From: Dyadobacter soli
GTDB taxonomy: Bacteria; Bacteroidota; Bacteroidia; Cytophagales; Spirosomataceae
Assembly: GCF_900101885.1 (NCBI RefSeq)
Contig: NZ_FNAN01000005.1
Coordinates: forward strand, 349,845 to 413,844
Reading direction: 5' to 3'
Length of the DNA stretch: 64,000 nt
Positions 27,101 to 34,281 of this stretch are shown one piece after another. The translations under genes were made by a program, and so were the position numbers. Positions within the stretch are counted from its first letter, which is position 1; every line of letters starts with the position of its first letter. The notes under the pieces are model-generated. The model did not search any database. It was not told the DNA's origin and was given only the letters and a program-made list of their open reading frames with translations.

Positions 27101-27784
27101 TTTAAGGCCATTGAAATGGTGGAGAAGAAATACCACTCCGATGCCAAAGGCTATGATATTATCTTCATGGATATCCAAATGCCCGATATGGACGGTGTGG
27201 AAACGACCCAGGAGCTCAAAAAGCGCTTTTCAAAAGGCCTGGGACCCATCGTTGCCATGACGGCCTATTCCATGAAGGAGGACCGCGACCGATTTATGAG
27301 CCAGGGCATGGACGATTATATTGCCAAGCCCATCCGCGCGCAGACGCTCGTGCAAAAGGTGAAGGAGCTGATGGGAAATCTCGAAAACCGCAAGCTCGAA
27401 CAAAAGCAAAAAGAAATCGCTCAGGAGGCGATGGTACCGGTGCTCGACAAGGAGATCATCGATCAGCTGGCCGGTATTGGCGGTGCGGATCTGGTGTGGT
27501 CGGTGTTTGAGGATTTTGTCGGAGAATCGGACGAACTGGTAGCGGGCGCTTTGGAGGCTTTTAAGAACGGCGATATCAAAACAGTGAAAAGTAATTTGCA
27601 TACCCTCAAAGGAAGCGGGGGCACGGTAGGCGTTTCGCAGGTAGCTGAAATTGCACGGGATGCCGAATGGCGGCTCAAATCGGACGATACGAGTACGCTC
27701 GCAGAGGCGCTACCGGCATTGGAAAATGCCTATAAGCGGTTTTTGGCAAGTTATAAGGGATTGTTAGGGGAGTGGTTGAAGTAG
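24170..27784 (+). CDS. Hybrid sensor histidine kinase with PAS, GAF, receiver and HPt domains
   Basis: 1204 residues without membrane segments, so probably cytoplasmic. Domain order: PAS (about 15-125), PAS (140-255), GAF (275-420), PAS (430-550), PAS (560-680), HisKA with phospho-His701 in NMSHEIRTPMNGV, HATPase (about 810-925; DSGIGIS and GGTGLGLAIS), receiver domain with Asp1001 in FMDIQMPDMDG and Lys in YIAKP, then an HPt domain with His1144 in LHTLKGSGG. All key residues for an internal phosphorelay are present. No response regulator is adjacent, so the output partner is encoded elsewhere. Its stop is directly followed by heptamer repeats. Confidence 0.92.
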   Translation: MELILSQTDWQTIHHTLQHLNLIGITFSPDFTIRSVSPHALMKTGWHESDLIGFSIFDKLIPKEEEHEVRQMLEEGIQGKRKLEQREVPFLAQKGTLRTFSINSVLMHQENGDVECITLVGDDITRRRRMESAIAKSNSQLQDLVDNTSDLIQLVAIDGKFIFVNKAWREVLGYGLDEIASMRMEDILHPQHKEEALEQLKRIEQGIANPSFEAVFMNRDGKKVFVAGSVNCRFDNGKPTAFRCILNDFTEKIRAEKAQNLYYSIANWTVNTQNLDEFYHGIHDELGKIIDVRNFFIALYDPSKSFIYFPYYVDQYFKGNVRFTKRKLGNGLTEYAIASNKPLFLSDTDIEKLAKTNSLYLYGVTPKVLLCVPLRIGDRVTGIIGVKSYDDPNMFDTRDLELLEFISGQVAMAIARKQSEEELSKYLARLNAIFDSSSHLIWSVNKSLQLTSFNRNYADLIHNQLGVRPSLQSSAEKFGWRMVGNSNRRTLETKYRQALRGEPQYFEFKIDRKDAGEMWLEFYLNPIHYADGVIEEVSGIARDITRRKEAELSLRHSEELFRGIFENLQDIYCRINRMGEITMISQSVLKRLGYLPGEVIGHKITEFFADKKRIHSALIRLRKTKSLRNFEITMYRKDGTERQFMINMLMFTNDKGKPTEVAVLARDITELKRNELELLKAKEHAERSLKVKEGFLANMSHEIRTPMNGVIGMIDLLGETPLNVEQKDYVLTIKRSSETLLNILNDILDLSKIEAGKMELHEAPIAVEELLLKLVSLFGQTAKSKGNTLSYHIAPDIPKFIIADQTRLLQIMSNLTSNALKFTENGSVKVFLTLEKKEGLFHKIKVEVQDSGIGISATDKQILFTSFTQLDNSSRKSFGGTGLGLAISKQLCALMNGEIGVESTLGEGSTFWFTFETKETSIAQVSTIIQQEDTPIEDVFADYHPSILLVDDNAVNRKVANEILKKSGCETDLAESGFKAIEMVEKKYHSDAKGYDIIFMDIQMPDMDGVETTQELKKRFSKGLGPIVAMTAYSMKEDRDRFMSQGMDDYIAKPIRAQTLVQKVKELMGNLENRKLEQKQKEIAQEAMVPVLDKEIIDQLAGIGGADLVWSVFEDFVGESDELVAGALEAFKNGDIKTVKSNLHTLKGSGGTVGVSQVAEIARDAEWRLKSDDTSTLAEALPALENAYKRFLASYKGLLGEWLK

Positions 27785-27785
27785 G

Positions 27786-27867
27786 CCGACCACCGACCGC
27801 CGACCACCGACGGCTGTTGGTTACGGATAGAGGACGATTGACCATAGACCATGGACCATGGACGGTG
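27786..27867. repeat. Two heptamer arrays in a 279-nt gap
   Basis: Units ccgacca, ccgaccg, ccgacca, ccgacgg occupy 27786-27813; units gaccata, gaccatg, gaccatg, gacggtg occupy 27840-27867. Both have exact 7-nt period and four units. The rest of the gap up to 28063 contains gtttg/gtcgg-rich unique sequence and presumably the promoter of the downstream outer-membrane gene; I see no ORF in it. Confidence 0.8.
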
Positions 27868-28063
27868 ATAGGTGGGGAGGAAAGGCCAATCGCGGGTGTT
27901 TAAGCGATGCTTGTTGGTTCTTTGGAGGTGGGCTGTTCGTCGGTGAAAATTGGCTGTTTGTCTGGGAAAATGTCCTGAACTGTCGATTGTAGGGTTTTAT
28001 TGTTGAAGTGCATTAAACTTTGGTAACCAAGGGAGCTCTAACCAGCAATAAACCTTTACAGTC

Positions 28064-30976
28064 ATGAACAGATTTACATTCCTCGTCCTCCTGCTAGCCG
28101 GTTTCGCCGCTCCGGCATTCGCGCAAAATGCACAGATTACCGGCGCTGTCGTCGACAGTGTGAGCCATGAAGCGGTAGTAGGCGCATATGTGGCGGTGAG
28201 CCGCAACACCCCGGACGCGAAACCCGAATATGTGACGACGGATGTGAATGGCAAATTCACTGTTACCGGGCTGTCGAAGCAGGTTTCCTACCTTGTTAAA
28301 ATCACCTATTTAAGTTATAAAGATTTCAACCGGTCGGTTACGGTTACCAAAGACATTGAAAATCTGGGGACCATTACCCTCGCGGAGGCCGTTGCCAACC
28401 TGAAAGAGGTGAAAGTGGTGGGACAAGTGACCGCCATGGAGCAGAAGGGCGATACCACGCAATTCAATGCAGCGGCATTTAAAGTCAACCGCGACGCGAC
28501 TACCGAAGACCTGATCCAGAAAATGCCCGGCATTACCGTTACAAATGGGACGGTAACGGCTCACGGCGAGACGGTTAACAAGGTTTTGGTGGATGGTAAG
28601 CCATTCTTCGGCGACGATGCCGCATTGACCCTCAAAAACCTCCCCGCGGAAGTTGTCGACAAAATTGAGGTGTTCGATAAACTGAGCGACCAGGCGCAGT
28701 TCACGGGTTTTGATGATGGTAATGGGCAGAAAACCATCAACATCGTCACCCGGGCCGACAAGCGGATGGGCAAGTTTGGTAAGGTATTCGCAGGCTACGG
28801 CCTCGATGACCGGTACCAGGCCGGCGGTAATGTGAGTTTCTTCAAAGGCAACCAGCGTATATCCGTCATCGGGTTGAGCAATAATATCAATAACCAGAAC
28901 TTTTCCAGCCAGGATTTGCTGGGAGTTTCGGGAGGCGGAGGCGGTAACCGTGGTGGCGGCGGTTCTGCGGGTAACTTTCTCGTAGGCAACCAGAGCGGGA
29001 TCACGGGTACCAACTCGTTTGGTCTAAATTATTCCAATCAGATCGGCAAAAAGCTCGAACTAAGCGGCAGCTATTTTTTCAACAGAACCAGTAATAGCAA
29101 TGTGCAGGGCCTTTCGCAGGAGTATTTTCTGCAAGGCGGCGCAGGGAACCAGTTTTACAGAGAAAATAGCCGCACTAACACCACCAACTCCAATCACCGC
29201 CTGAATTTCCGCATCGAGTACAATATCGATCCTAAAAACTCACTCATTATCACACCGCGACTGAGCTTTCAGAACAACCATTCGGGAAGCGTGAAGGCGG
29301 GGTTGACTACACTAGCATCGGACGGCAGCAATGTCAACAGTTCCGACAACAGCCAGGGCAATGCCAATAAGGGCTATAATTTCTCCAACGACATTTTGTT
29401 CCGCCACGCATTCGAGAAAAAAGGCCGTACGGTTTCCTTCAATTTAAATACGCAGATCAACGACAGAAACGGCCGCCGCGACCTGTATTCGAGAAATACC
29501 TATTTCGACAACCTCGCGCTGGGCGATACCGTAATGCGTGGCGACACGATCGATCAGCGCAGCTTTACGCACTCGGACAGGATCACATTGGGCGGCAACT
29601 TCGTGTATACCGAGCCGATCAGTACCACCGGCCAATTGCAGTTCAATTACGGATTAACGGTTCAAAACAGCAATTCGAATAAGGATACTTACAATATGAG
29701 CTATGACGATGGCACCTATTCGGATCTGGATTCGCTTTTGACAAATAATTTCGATAACCGCTACATTACCAACCGGGCAGGTTTGGGCTATCGTTACCGT
29801 AAAAACAGCTGGTCGGCTAACATTGGGCTCGATTTTCAAAATACCGGCCTGTATAGCCAGCAACTGGCGCCGATTAATAACAAGGTCGACCAATCGTTTA
29901 CCAACATTTTGCCCAATGCCATGATCAATTACCGCTCGAAAGAAGGCGCGCAGTTCCGGGCATTCTTCCGCAGCTCGACCAACCAACCGTCCATTTCACA
30001 GTTGCAGAACGTGATTGATAACAGTAATCCATTGTCGCTCACAGCCGGTAACCCCGATTTGAAGCAGGAATACCGCAACATGGTCAACGTCCGCTACTCG
30101 CTGGCCGGTGCGAAGAGACCTTACAGTTTCAATGCGATGATTTTCGTGACGCAGACCAATAATGCGATTGTGAATTCGACGTACATTGCGCAAAAGCCGG
30201 AGACATTGCCCAATGGTATTTTCCTCGAACGAGGCGCCAAATTCACCGCACCGATCAACGTGGATGGCAGCTGGAATGCCCGGTCGTTCATCGCCTACGG
30301 AAAGCCTATTGCGCCTTTGAAACTGAATGTAAATGTGACGACCGGTTTCAACTACGTGCGGTCGCCGGGTATGATCAACTATGTGCCGAACTACTCGAAC
30401 ACGTACGCGATTTCGCAAGGGCTGGTGGTGAGCAGCAATATTAGCGAGAAGCTGGACTTTACCGTTTCATACTCAGGTAATTATAATGTGGTGCGAAATA
30501 CTATTCAGCCCAATTTGAACAATAACTATTACACACAAGGCATTACGGCCCGCGTGAACTGGATTTTTGGAAAAGGATTTGTATTCCAAAGCGATATCAA
30601 CAACCAGTCGTACCGTGGTTTGGGTGCGGGCTTCAACCAGAATTTTACGCTCTGGAATGCCAGCGTAGGCAAGAAATTCCTGAAAAACAATGCAGGCGAG
30701 CTGAAACTGACTGTTTTCGATATTCTTAAACAAAACAACAGCATTACCCGCAATGTTACCGAGACTTACGTGCAGGACGTGACCAACCGCGTGCTCACCC
30801 AATACGCTATGCTCACATTCACTTACACGCTTAGAAACTTTGGCAAGACGCCTTCCAACAACGACGGCAATTACAGAAGACGTGACTTTGATGGCGGCGG
30901 CTTCCCCCGCGGTGGCGGAATGGGTGGCGGCGGCGGCGACCGCGGACAAGGCGGAGGCCGTGGGTTCAACAATTAA
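28064..30976 (+). CDS. Outer-membrane beta-barrel protein with carboxypeptidase-like N-domain and plug
   Basis: 970 residues. The signal peptide ends at AFAQ; a carboxypeptidase regulatory-like beta-sandwich follows at about 22-110 (ITGAVVDSVSHEAVVGAYVAV), then a TonB-plug-like region (about 115-235; MPGITVTNGTVTAHGE, VLVDGKPFFGDDA) and a large barrel of the OMP_b-brl_3 type. The C-terminus is a Gly/Arg-rich tail from about residue 935 instead of an ordinary closing strand. It resembles SusC-like transporters without a SusD partner; the neighbouring genes give no hint of a substrate. A strong terminator follows. Confidence 0.88.
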   Translation: MNRFTFLVLLLAGFAAPAFAQNAQITGAVVDSVSHEAVVGAYVAVSRNTPDAKPEYVTTDVNGKFTVTGLSKQVSYLVKITYLSYKDFNRSVTVTKDIENLGTITLAEAVANLKEVKVVGQVTAMEQKGDTTQFNAAAFKVNRDATTEDLIQKMPGITVTNGTVTAHGETVNKVLVDGKPFFGDDAALTLKNLPAEVVDKIEVFDKLSDQAQFTGFDDGNGQKTINIVTRADKRMGKFGKVFAGYGLDDRYQAGGNVSFFKGNQRISVIGLSNNINNQNFSSQDLLGVSGGGGGNRGGGGSAGNFLVGNQSGITGTNSFGLNYSNQIGKKLELSGSYFFNRTSNSNVQGLSQEYFLQGGAGNQFYRENSRTNTTNSNHRLNFRIEYNIDPKNSLIITPRLSFQNNHSGSVKAGLTTLASDGSNVNSSDNSQGNANKGYNFSNDILFRHAFEKKGRTVSFNLNTQINDRNGRRDLYSRNTYFDNLALGDTVMRGDTIDQRSFTHSDRITLGGNFVYTEPISTTGQLQFNYGLTVQNSNSNKDTYNMSYDDGTYSDLDSLLTNNFDNRYITNRAGLGYRYRKNSWSANIGLDFQNTGLYSQQLAPINNKVDQSFTNILPNAMINYRSKEGAQFRAFFRSSTNQPSISQLQNVIDNSNPLSLTAGNPDLKQEYRNMVNVRYSLAGAKRPYSFNAMIFVTQTNNAIVNSTYIAQKPETLPNGIFLERGAKFTAPINVDGSWNARSFIAYGKPIAPLKLNVNVTTGFNYVRSPGMINYVPNYSNTYAISQGLVVSSNISEKLDFTVSYSGNYNVVRNTIQPNLNNNYYTQGITARVNWIFGKGFVFQSDINNQSYRGLGAGFNQNFTLWNASVGKKFLKNNAGELKLTVFDILKQNNSITRNVTETYVQDVTNRVLTQYAMLTFTYTLRNFGKTPSNNDGNYRRRDFDGGGFPRGGGMGGGGGDRGQGGGRGFNN

Positions 30977-30999
30977 GACATTAAACCCTTCATTTCAGT

Positions 31000-31040
31000 G
31001 CAAAGAAAATCCCGGGGCGTCAGGCTCCGGGATTCTTTGC
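31000..31040. terminator. Terminator between convergent genes
   Basis: Long stem gcaaagaaaatcccggggc / gctccgggattctttgc with a 5-nt loop. It lies between the plus-strand barrel gene and the minus-strand LysM gene and can serve both. Confidence 0.75.
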
Positions 31041-31078
31041 TTTCAGGAATGCTGAAATGCCTTTGAGAATATTGAAAG

Positions 31079-31723
31079 CTATTTTTTGTCGGGGAAAGGA
31101 ATGATAAGCTTTTCGCCTCTTTCGGAGAAGTCGCGCGTTTTACCGTTCGCTTTCATCAATGCGTCCTTGGTAATGCCGTACTTACTGGCAACTACACGAA
31201 GTACGTCGCCGGCACCTACGGTATGTACAGCCTTAACCTGTATTTTCAACTTCGTCGTACCTGCTTTTACATCGGAAACGGAAGAATTGAGCCCCTGCAA
31301 AGTTTCAGTTTTAAGGTTATAACGGGAAGCAATGCTCGAAAACGTCTCACCACTCTTTACGGTATGCGTTATTTGTTCTCCACCAATTGATGAAGCCGAA
31401 ATAGCGGGTTTTTCCGCCTTTTTAGGTTCTTCTTTTTTCGGCTCCTCGGTTTTTTCTTTGACCGGCTCAGGCTTGGTTTCGTCCGCTGGCTCGTCCACAG
31501 GCGCCGGTTCATCACTGACAGGCTCGGCCGCGCTTTCTTCCAGTGTGGAATCCACGACTACCGAAGTGAGCTCTTCGGAACTGGAAGAACTGTCGGAAAT
31601 ATATTCGTAACCGACGTAAAGCATTGCCAATACCAGCAACACCAACACGAGCAAAGTAACAATAGGCAGATTCGACTTTTCAGTAGGACGGATATTTCTT
31701 TTCTTCGGGAATTCGTCTTCCAT
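31079..31723 (-). CDS. Membrane-anchored LysM-domain protein
   Basis: 214 residues. A basic cytoplasmic N-terminus is followed by one membrane helix (LPIVTLLVLVLLVLAMLYV, about 20-38). A long acidic Ser/Glu/Pro/Lys-rich linker (about 45-110) then leads to two LysM domains (THTVKSGETFSSIASRY and VHTVGAGDVLRVVASKY), which bind peptidoglycan glycans. This layout suggests a periplasmic tether. It is upstream of purE on the same strand, with no clear functional link. Confidence 0.85.
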   Translation of the reverse strand: MEDEFPKKRNIRPTEKSNLPIVTLLVLVLLVLAMLYVGYEYISDSSSSSEELTSVVVDSTLEESAAEPVSDEPAPVDEPADETKPEPVKEKTEEPKKEEPKKAEKPAISASSIGGEQITHTVKSGETFSSIASRYNLKTETLQGLNSSVSDVKAGTTKLKIQVKAVHTVGAGDVLRVVASKYGITKDALMKANGKTRDFSERGEKLIIPFPDKK

Positions 31724-31783
31724 AACCTGGCCAGATTCTATTTTTTAGTGGAGTTAATTTTCTACGAAAATAATAAAGACAAC

Positions 31784-32275
31784 CTAGTTTCCAAGTTGAT
31801 TTCTCAATTCCTCGTTCATCACTGCAACTTTCTCTTTCAGGCCTTCTTTGAATGCATCGAGCCTTTTTGCGACGTCCGCATCACTCGCTCCGATGATCTG
31901 GGCAGCGAGGATTCCGGCATTTCTGGCACCATCCAGCGCTACTGTCGCCACCGGCACGCCCGCAGGCATTTGCAGGATAGAAAGCACCGAATCCCAGCCA
32001 TCGATCGAATTACTTGACAATACCGGCACTCCAATTACCGGAAGGGACGTCAATGACGCGACCATGCCCGGCAAATGCGCAGCTCCGCCTGCACCTGCGA
32101 TGATGACCTGCAATCCGCGGCTACGCGCCGACGCTGCGTATTCCAGCATGCGCTCCGGTGTGCGGTGCGCGGATACGATCTCCATTTCATATGAAACGCC
32201 CAGTTCCGTCAAAGCGTCTGCGGCCAGTTGCATTACCTTTCTGTCGGAAAGGCTGCCCATGATAATCCCTACCAT
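31784..32275 (-). CDS. purE: 5-(carboxyamino)imidazole ribonucleotide mutase
   Basis: 163 residues, the usual length for class I PurE. The N-terminus VGIIMGSLSDRKVM and the motif VSAHRTPERM carry the catalytic His region; GAGGAAHLPGMVAS and PVLSSNSIDGWDSVLSI are family signatures. It moves the carboxyl group of N5-CAIR to C4 in purine synthesis, downstream of PurK, whose gene ends 9 nt upstream. Confidence 0.96.
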   Translation of the reverse strand: MVGIIMGSLSDRKVMQLAADALTELGVSYEMEIVSAHRTPERMLEYAASARSRGLQVIIAGAGGAAHLPGMVASLTSLPVIGVPVLSSNSIDGWDSVLSILQMPAGVPVATVALDGARNAGILAAQIIGASDADVAKRLDAFKEGLKEKVAVMNEELRNQLGN

Positions 32276-32284
32276 TGGTATATG

Positions 32285-33424
32285 TTACTTCGTTTTGTGA
32301 CTGATTACTTTGATATTGTTCTTCACGAAATCCGCTTTGGCTTTCAATGAAGCGATGTCGGCATCCATGATCGTAATATGGCCCATTTTGCGGAACGGCT
32401 TGGTGAGCGCTTTCCAATAAAGGAACGGGAATACTTCCGGCGTTGCAAGCAGTTTCTCCATTCCTTCATAAACAGCCGGGCCTTCATACCCGTCCTCACC
32501 CAGCAAATTCACCATTGCCGAGGGCCCGTACGCGTGCGTGCTACCCAGCGGCAGGTTCAGGATCGCGCGCCAATGCTGTTCATATTGCGAGGTCGCATTC
32601 GCGCGGATGGTATGGTGGCCGCTGTTATGCGGGCGTGGCGCTACTTCGTTAATCAGCACTTCTCCCTCGGGTGTGAGGAACAGCTCTACTGCCAGCAACC
32701 CTACTATCTGAAAGGACTCAGCCGTTTTCCGCGCGATTTCCTGCGCTTTGGCATTCACTTCCTCACTGATTTCCGCAGGGGCAAAAAGGTATTCAACCAG
32801 GTTGTGCTCGGGATGGAACACCATTTCCACGGTTGGAAACGTCTCCATCTCGCCCTTTGCATTGCGGGCCACGATTACCGCCAGTTCTTTTTCGAATGGT
32901 ACCGCTTTTTCAAGCAGGCCGGGTTTATCGAATGCCTTGTCGAGGTCATCGGCGGAAGTCAGTCTTTGCACCCCGCGCCCGTCATAACCGTCTTTTCCGA
33001 GTTTGTGGAATGCGGGTAAAAAAGAGATATAGTTTGAAACATCCTCGCGGTTTTCTGTGAGGATAAATTCAGCGGTAGGAAGCTGTTTTTCTGCGTAGAA
33101 CTGCTTCTGAATGCGTTTATCCTGTATCTGGCGGATCACCGAAGGCTGCGGGTACACCTTTTTGCCTTCCTTTTCGAGCGCTTCGAGCGCTTCAACGTTA
33201 ACCTTTTCGATTTCAATGGTAATGACGTCGAGGTCCTTACCGAAGTTATAAACGGTGTCAAAATCTTGCAGCGAACCCTGGGTAAAGTGGGGTGCTATTT
33301 TCCGGCACGGCGCTTCTGCGTCCGGGTCGAGCACGTGAATATCGAGGTTCCAGTCGACGGCCGCTTGCAGAAGCATAAGCCCCAGCTGCCCGCCGCCAAG
33401 AATTCCAATTCGGGATGAAAGCAT
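32285..33424 (-). CDS. purK: 5-(carboxyamino)imidazole ribonucleotide synthase
   Basis: 379 residues with an ATP-grasp fold. The N-terminus RIGILGGGQLGLMLLQAA is the pre-ATP-grasp Rossmann motif; KLGKDGYDGRGVQ and INEVAPRPHNSGHHTI are the ATP/AIR-binding and catalytic signatures. It carboxylates AIR with bicarbonate and ATP, giving the substrate of PurE. The two genes form an operon with a 9-nt gap. Confidence 0.96.
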   Translation of the reverse strand: MLSSRIGILGGGQLGLMLLQAAVDWNLDIHVLDPDAEAPCRKIAPHFTQGSLQDFDTVYNFGKDLDVITIEIEKVNVEALEALEKEGKKVYPQPSVIRQIQDKRIQKQFYAEKQLPTAEFILTENREDVSNYISFLPAFHKLGKDGYDGRGVQRLTSADDLDKAFDKPGLLEKAVPFEKELAVIVARNAKGEMETFPTVEMVFHPEHNLVEYLFAPAEISEEVNAKAQEIARKTAESFQIVGLLAVELFLTPEGEVLINEVAPRPHNSGHHTIRANATSQYEQHWRAILNLPLGSTHAYGPSAMVNLLGEDGYEGPAVYEGMEKLLATPEVFPFLYWKALTKPFRKMGHITIMDADIASLKAKADFVKNNIKVISHKTK

Positions 33425-33543
33425 TTATGAAATGATATTTTCCCGCAAAATTGGTTTAAAAAGATGGGAGATGAAAGGAATGTTGGGTAAATGTCTGGTT
33501 GGGAAACACCGGGTGATGTGGGCTTGTCGCTGGGAGAATGCGG

Positions 33544-33924
33544 TTATAACAATGCATTTGAAACTTTCAGTCCCGGAATCATTCTGAAATCTTTCAGGTT
33601 TGCGGTGCGTAGTTCCAGATTGTAAATCAGCGCGGTCGCGGCAATCAGCGCATCCGACGCGGTCACCGAATGCGACAATGCAAACGAGTGGCCGATTTCG
33701 GTAGCCGCTTTTGCAATAGCCTCATTCAAATCAAAATGCATGAAGCCATTGAGCAAACGACGGATTTTCGCCAACTCAGCTCTGTTTAAACACCCGTTGT
33801 AAAGTTCCAGAACCACGATCGTGTTGACAGCGAAACCGTGCTTGCCGATGCAGTCTATAAATTCGATAGCAGGCTGTTTCCCTCTCAGATAGTCGATGAG
33901 GATGTTGGTATCCAGCAAAAGCAT
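33544..33924 (-). CDS. VapC-like PIN-domain toxin
   Basis: 126 residues with the PIN signature: LLLDTNILIDYL (acidic Asp5 and Asp11), VVLELYNGC (Glu near residue 40) and TASDALIAATAL (Asp near 90), all acidic ligands of the Mg2+-dependent RNase site. LRTANLKDFRMIPGLKV is the usual C-terminus. The partner gene lies directly upstream with a 1-nt gap, the normal antitoxin-toxin order. Confidence 0.9.
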   Translation of the reverse strand: MLLLDTNILIDYLRGKQPAIEFIDCIGKHGFAVNTIVVLELYNGCLNRAELAKIRRLLNGFMHFDLNEAIAKAATEIGHSFALSHSVTASDALIAATALIYNLELRTANLKDFRMIPGLKVSNALL

Positions 33925-33925
33925 G

Positions 33926-34201
33926 TCAACATCTGAAATCGCGACGAATCCTTCTTACATAGGCGGCAGAATCACCAACATGTGAAAAAGGCTTTACATT
34001 GGGATCGTCGGCCATTGCTTCTTCTTCGGGCGTTAGTTCCTCACAAATGATGCGCCCATGTGTAGCGGGATCGAGTCGTGCGTAGGAACCAACAGGTTCA
34101 TGGAGTTGAGAAGCATTTGTTGCTTCGAGATCAAGATAGGGCACTGCTTGCAAGGCATTGCCATGCTTTCCGGCTGACCTGTTTTGGGAAGGTGTTTTCA
34201 T
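33926..34201 (-). CDS. Probable antitoxin-like partner of the PIN toxin
   Basis: 91 residues from the ATG at 34201 (MKTPSQNRSAG); an upstream in-frame start would add 12 poor residues. It does not match a standard AbrB or ribbon-helix-helix VapB. What is visible is a disordered Asn/Gln-rich N-terminus, an acidic patch EELTPEEEAMADDP and a basic end RRIRRDFRC. Its stop lies 1 nt before the toxin ATG, and this order strongly suggests an antitoxin. The acidic C-terminal half is the likely toxin-binding part. No promoter motif stands out. Confidence 0.65.
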   Translation of the reverse strand: MKTPSQNRSAGKHGNALQAVPYLDLEATNASQLHEPVGSYARLDPATHGRIICEELTPEEEAMADDPNVKPFSHVGDSAAYVRRIRRDFRC

Positions 34202-34281
34202 AGTGGTGTTATTTTTGATTTTCACAAAATTACGCATTCCCTCCCGGATCGAAAAGCCGTTAAATTGTCACAGGATAATTG

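Noticed and set aside
27786-27867. CRISPR-like array
   Set aside because: Units are 7 nt with no spacers and no cas genes; it is a simple tandem repeat.
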